Below, piece by piece: positions 6,484 to 7,774 of a stretch of DNA of 7,774 bases. Under the pieces are notes generated by a model. It ran no database searches, was not told where the DNA came from, and worked only from the letters and a program-made list of their open reading frames with translations. This stretch comes from Leucobacter sp. (GTDB lineage: Bacteria > Actinomycetota > Actinomycetes > Actinomycetales > Microbacteriaceae), in assembly GCA_017990305.1 (NCBI GenBank), contig JAGNOB010000065.1, positions 1 to 7,774 of the forward strand, given 5' to 3'. Position 1 is the stretch's first letter, and each line of letters begins with the position of its first letter. The translations under genes were made by a program, and so were the position numbers.

Positions 6484-7774
6484 ATGTTGAACATCAAGAA
6501 GCGAGGCCTCCTCGCGAGTGCCGGTGCGCTCGTGACGACTGTCGCGCTCGCATTCGGTGGCGCCGCAGCCGCACAGGCAGCGACCGTCGACACCATGCCC
6601 ACGAGCTCTGGCCTGGTTATCACCAAGCTTGAGCAGCCGAAGGAGAACCGCGAGTCGGCGAATGGTCTGCCGCAGACCGGTCTGCCCGATGGCGCGATCT
6701 CTGACGTGACGTTTGAGGCATACCAGGTGCCGCTCACGAAAAACCCGCTCACGAACGAAGGCCAGAAGGAGATTGCAGGAATCTCGCTCGCTGCGGCCAA
6801 GAAGTCGGTCGAGGGCAAGAGCTCGGCCCGCACCGGTGTCACGGACGACGCTGGCGAGATTCACTGGCAGAGCGACGCTGTCGATGGCAAGAAGGACGGC
6901 GAGAACCTCGAAGCAGGTCTCTGGCTCGTCCGCGAGACCAACACGCCCGCCGGCGTGGTTGCCGCAGGCGACTTCCTGGTCGCTGTGCCGCTGACGCACC
7001 CGACAGAACTGAACAACTGGCTGGACACGATCTACGTGTACCCCAAGAACCACACGGTCAAGGGCGAGAAGACCGTAGAGAACGCAGATCAGCTCAAGGT
7101 CGGCGAAACCGTCACCTGGACCATTACCGTGGACAACCCCAGCCCCCGCGACCCCGCCACTGGCACATCTGTCCCTGCTGACATGTTGCAGATCGTTGAT
7201 GAGCTGGACGAGAACTTCCTCACGACGGCCGTTGACGGCTCTGGCGTTGAAGTTACCGCACCGAAGAACCTGGTGAAGGGTACCGACTACAAGGTTTCGG
7301 TCGTCTCGGAAGGTGGCAAGAGCGTCGTAACGATCGATTTCGAAGCTGCGGGCCTCAAGACTCTTGCTGCTGTCGCTCCTGAAGACGTTCAGCTGACGCT
7401 GAAGACTGTCGTCAAGCAGACAGGCGTGATCGAGAACTCGGCACGGTTCACCTCGTCGAAGACGCAGACTGAGCCCAAGGAGATCCCCGGAACCGACGTG
7501 AAGTACGGCGAGTTCGCGATCCTCAAGACAAGCGAGGCTGGCTCCGAGGGCAAGACGACCCCGCTCAAGGGCGCTGAGTTCATGGTTTTCGCTAGCGAAG
7601 CGGACGCAAAGGCCGCTCTCAATGGTGGCGCGGCTCTTGACAATGCGCTCAAGCCTGCTGTGACGGTACCCGGCTACGACCAGAAGACGGGTATCTGGAC
7701 GAGCAACGGCGATGGCCGCATCGATATTACCGGCCTGCGCTACAGCGGGTATGCAGATGGCGAATCCTTCGGTG
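6484..7774 (+). CDS. SpaA/FimA/FimP-type major (shaft) pilin, C-terminus cut by window edge
   Basis: 430 codons are visible and open at the right edge. A signal peptide with KKR and a hydrophobic run is probably cut at AQA32/A33, the same AQA/AT pattern as the tip protein. The N-terminal domain (about 43-190) ends in the pilin motif WLDTIYVYPKN (W179; K188), which matches WxxxVxVYPK with I for V. K188 is the expected sortase-acceptor lysine, close in number to K190 of C. diphtheriae SpaA. An E-box, LWLVRETNTPAG (E151), lies in this domain. The middle domain (about 193-325) has K196, D239 and N318 in the usual places for a Lys-Asn isopeptide. A third, CnaB-like domain begins about 343 (K348; LKGAEFMVF). 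Its end, the LPxTG signal and membrane anchor should lie beyond the window. An LPQTG at 62-66 sits far from any membrane segment. Probably co-transcribed with the tip gene; a class C sortase gene is expected next. Confidence 0.93.
   Translation, partial: MLNIKKRGLLASAGALVTTVALAFGGAAAAQAATVDTMPTSSGLVITKLEQPKENRESANGLPQTGLPDGAISDVTFEAYQVPLTKNPLTNEGQKEIAGISLAAAKKSVEGKSSARTGVTDDAGEIHWQSDAVDGKKDGENLEAGLWLVRETNTPAGVVAAGDFLVAVPLTHPTELNNWLDTIYVYPKNHTVKGEKTVENADQLKVGETVTWTITVDNPSPRDPATGTSVPADMLQIVDELDENFLTTAVDGSGVEVTAPKNLVKGTDYKVSVVSEGGKSVVTIDFEAAGLKTLAAVAPEDVQLTLKTVVKQTGVIENSARFTSSKTQTEPKEIPGTDVKYGEFAILKTSEAGSEGKTTPLKGAEFMVFASEADAKAALNGGAALDNALKPAVTVPGYDQKTGIWTSNGDGRIDITGLRYSGYADGESFG

Noticed and set aside
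6454..7053. A 199-codon minus-strand open frame opposite the pilin gene
   Set aside because: It overlaps the pilin signal peptide, E-box and pilin motif, which are unambiguous on the plus strand. The antisense product resembles nothing I recognise.

Overview
The window looks like a piece of a GC-rich Actinomycetota chromosome. The evidence is strong G/C at third codon positions, GC-rich genes throughout, and a sortase-type covalent pilus locus of the kind known from Actinomyces, Corynebacterium and Micrococcales/Microbacteriaceae. I cannot name the genus from sequence alone.

Layout. (1) Bases 1-2520, minus strand: a large MalT-like/LAL-type LuxR-family ATPase regulator. Its N-terminal 840 residues are visible, and its C-terminal end, where the DNA-binding domain should lie, is beyond the left edge. 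(2) Bases 2521-about 2816: a divergent intergenic region with weak promoter and dyad signals. (3) Bases 2817-6401, plus strand: a complete secreted, multidomain, LPLTG-anchored surface protein. It has a signal peptide, an acidic/Pro linker, a beta-propeller-like head, several probable isopeptide-forming domains and a sorting signal. It is best read as the pilus tip adhesin. A striking palindrome lies in its signal-peptide codons. (4) Bases 6402-6483: an 82-base gap holding an 18-base-period direct repeat, a small hairpin and a good ribosome-binding site. (5) Bases 6484 to the right edge, plus strand: the first 430 residues of a SpaA/FimA/FimP-type major pilin. It has a signal peptide, an E-box and a textbook pilin motif with its sortase-acceptor lysine.

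How they work together (inference from known pilus systems). The pilin is exported and polymerised by a class C sortase, which joins the LPxTG threonine of one subunit to the pilin-motif lysine of the next. The tip protein lacks a YPK motif, so it can only cap the chain. The expected class C sortase gene would lie just beyond the right edge. The divergent ATPase regulator is a candidate controller of the pilus genes. The gene order tip - shaft - (sortase) matches the fimQ-fimP-srtC pattern of Actinomyces.

I found no tRNA, rRNA, CRISPR array, insertion sequence or phage gene. The system type is known. The less ordinary points are the propeller-like tip head, the doubled palindrome at the tip gene's start, the direct repeat before the pilin gene, and an LPQTG motif near the pilin N terminus.
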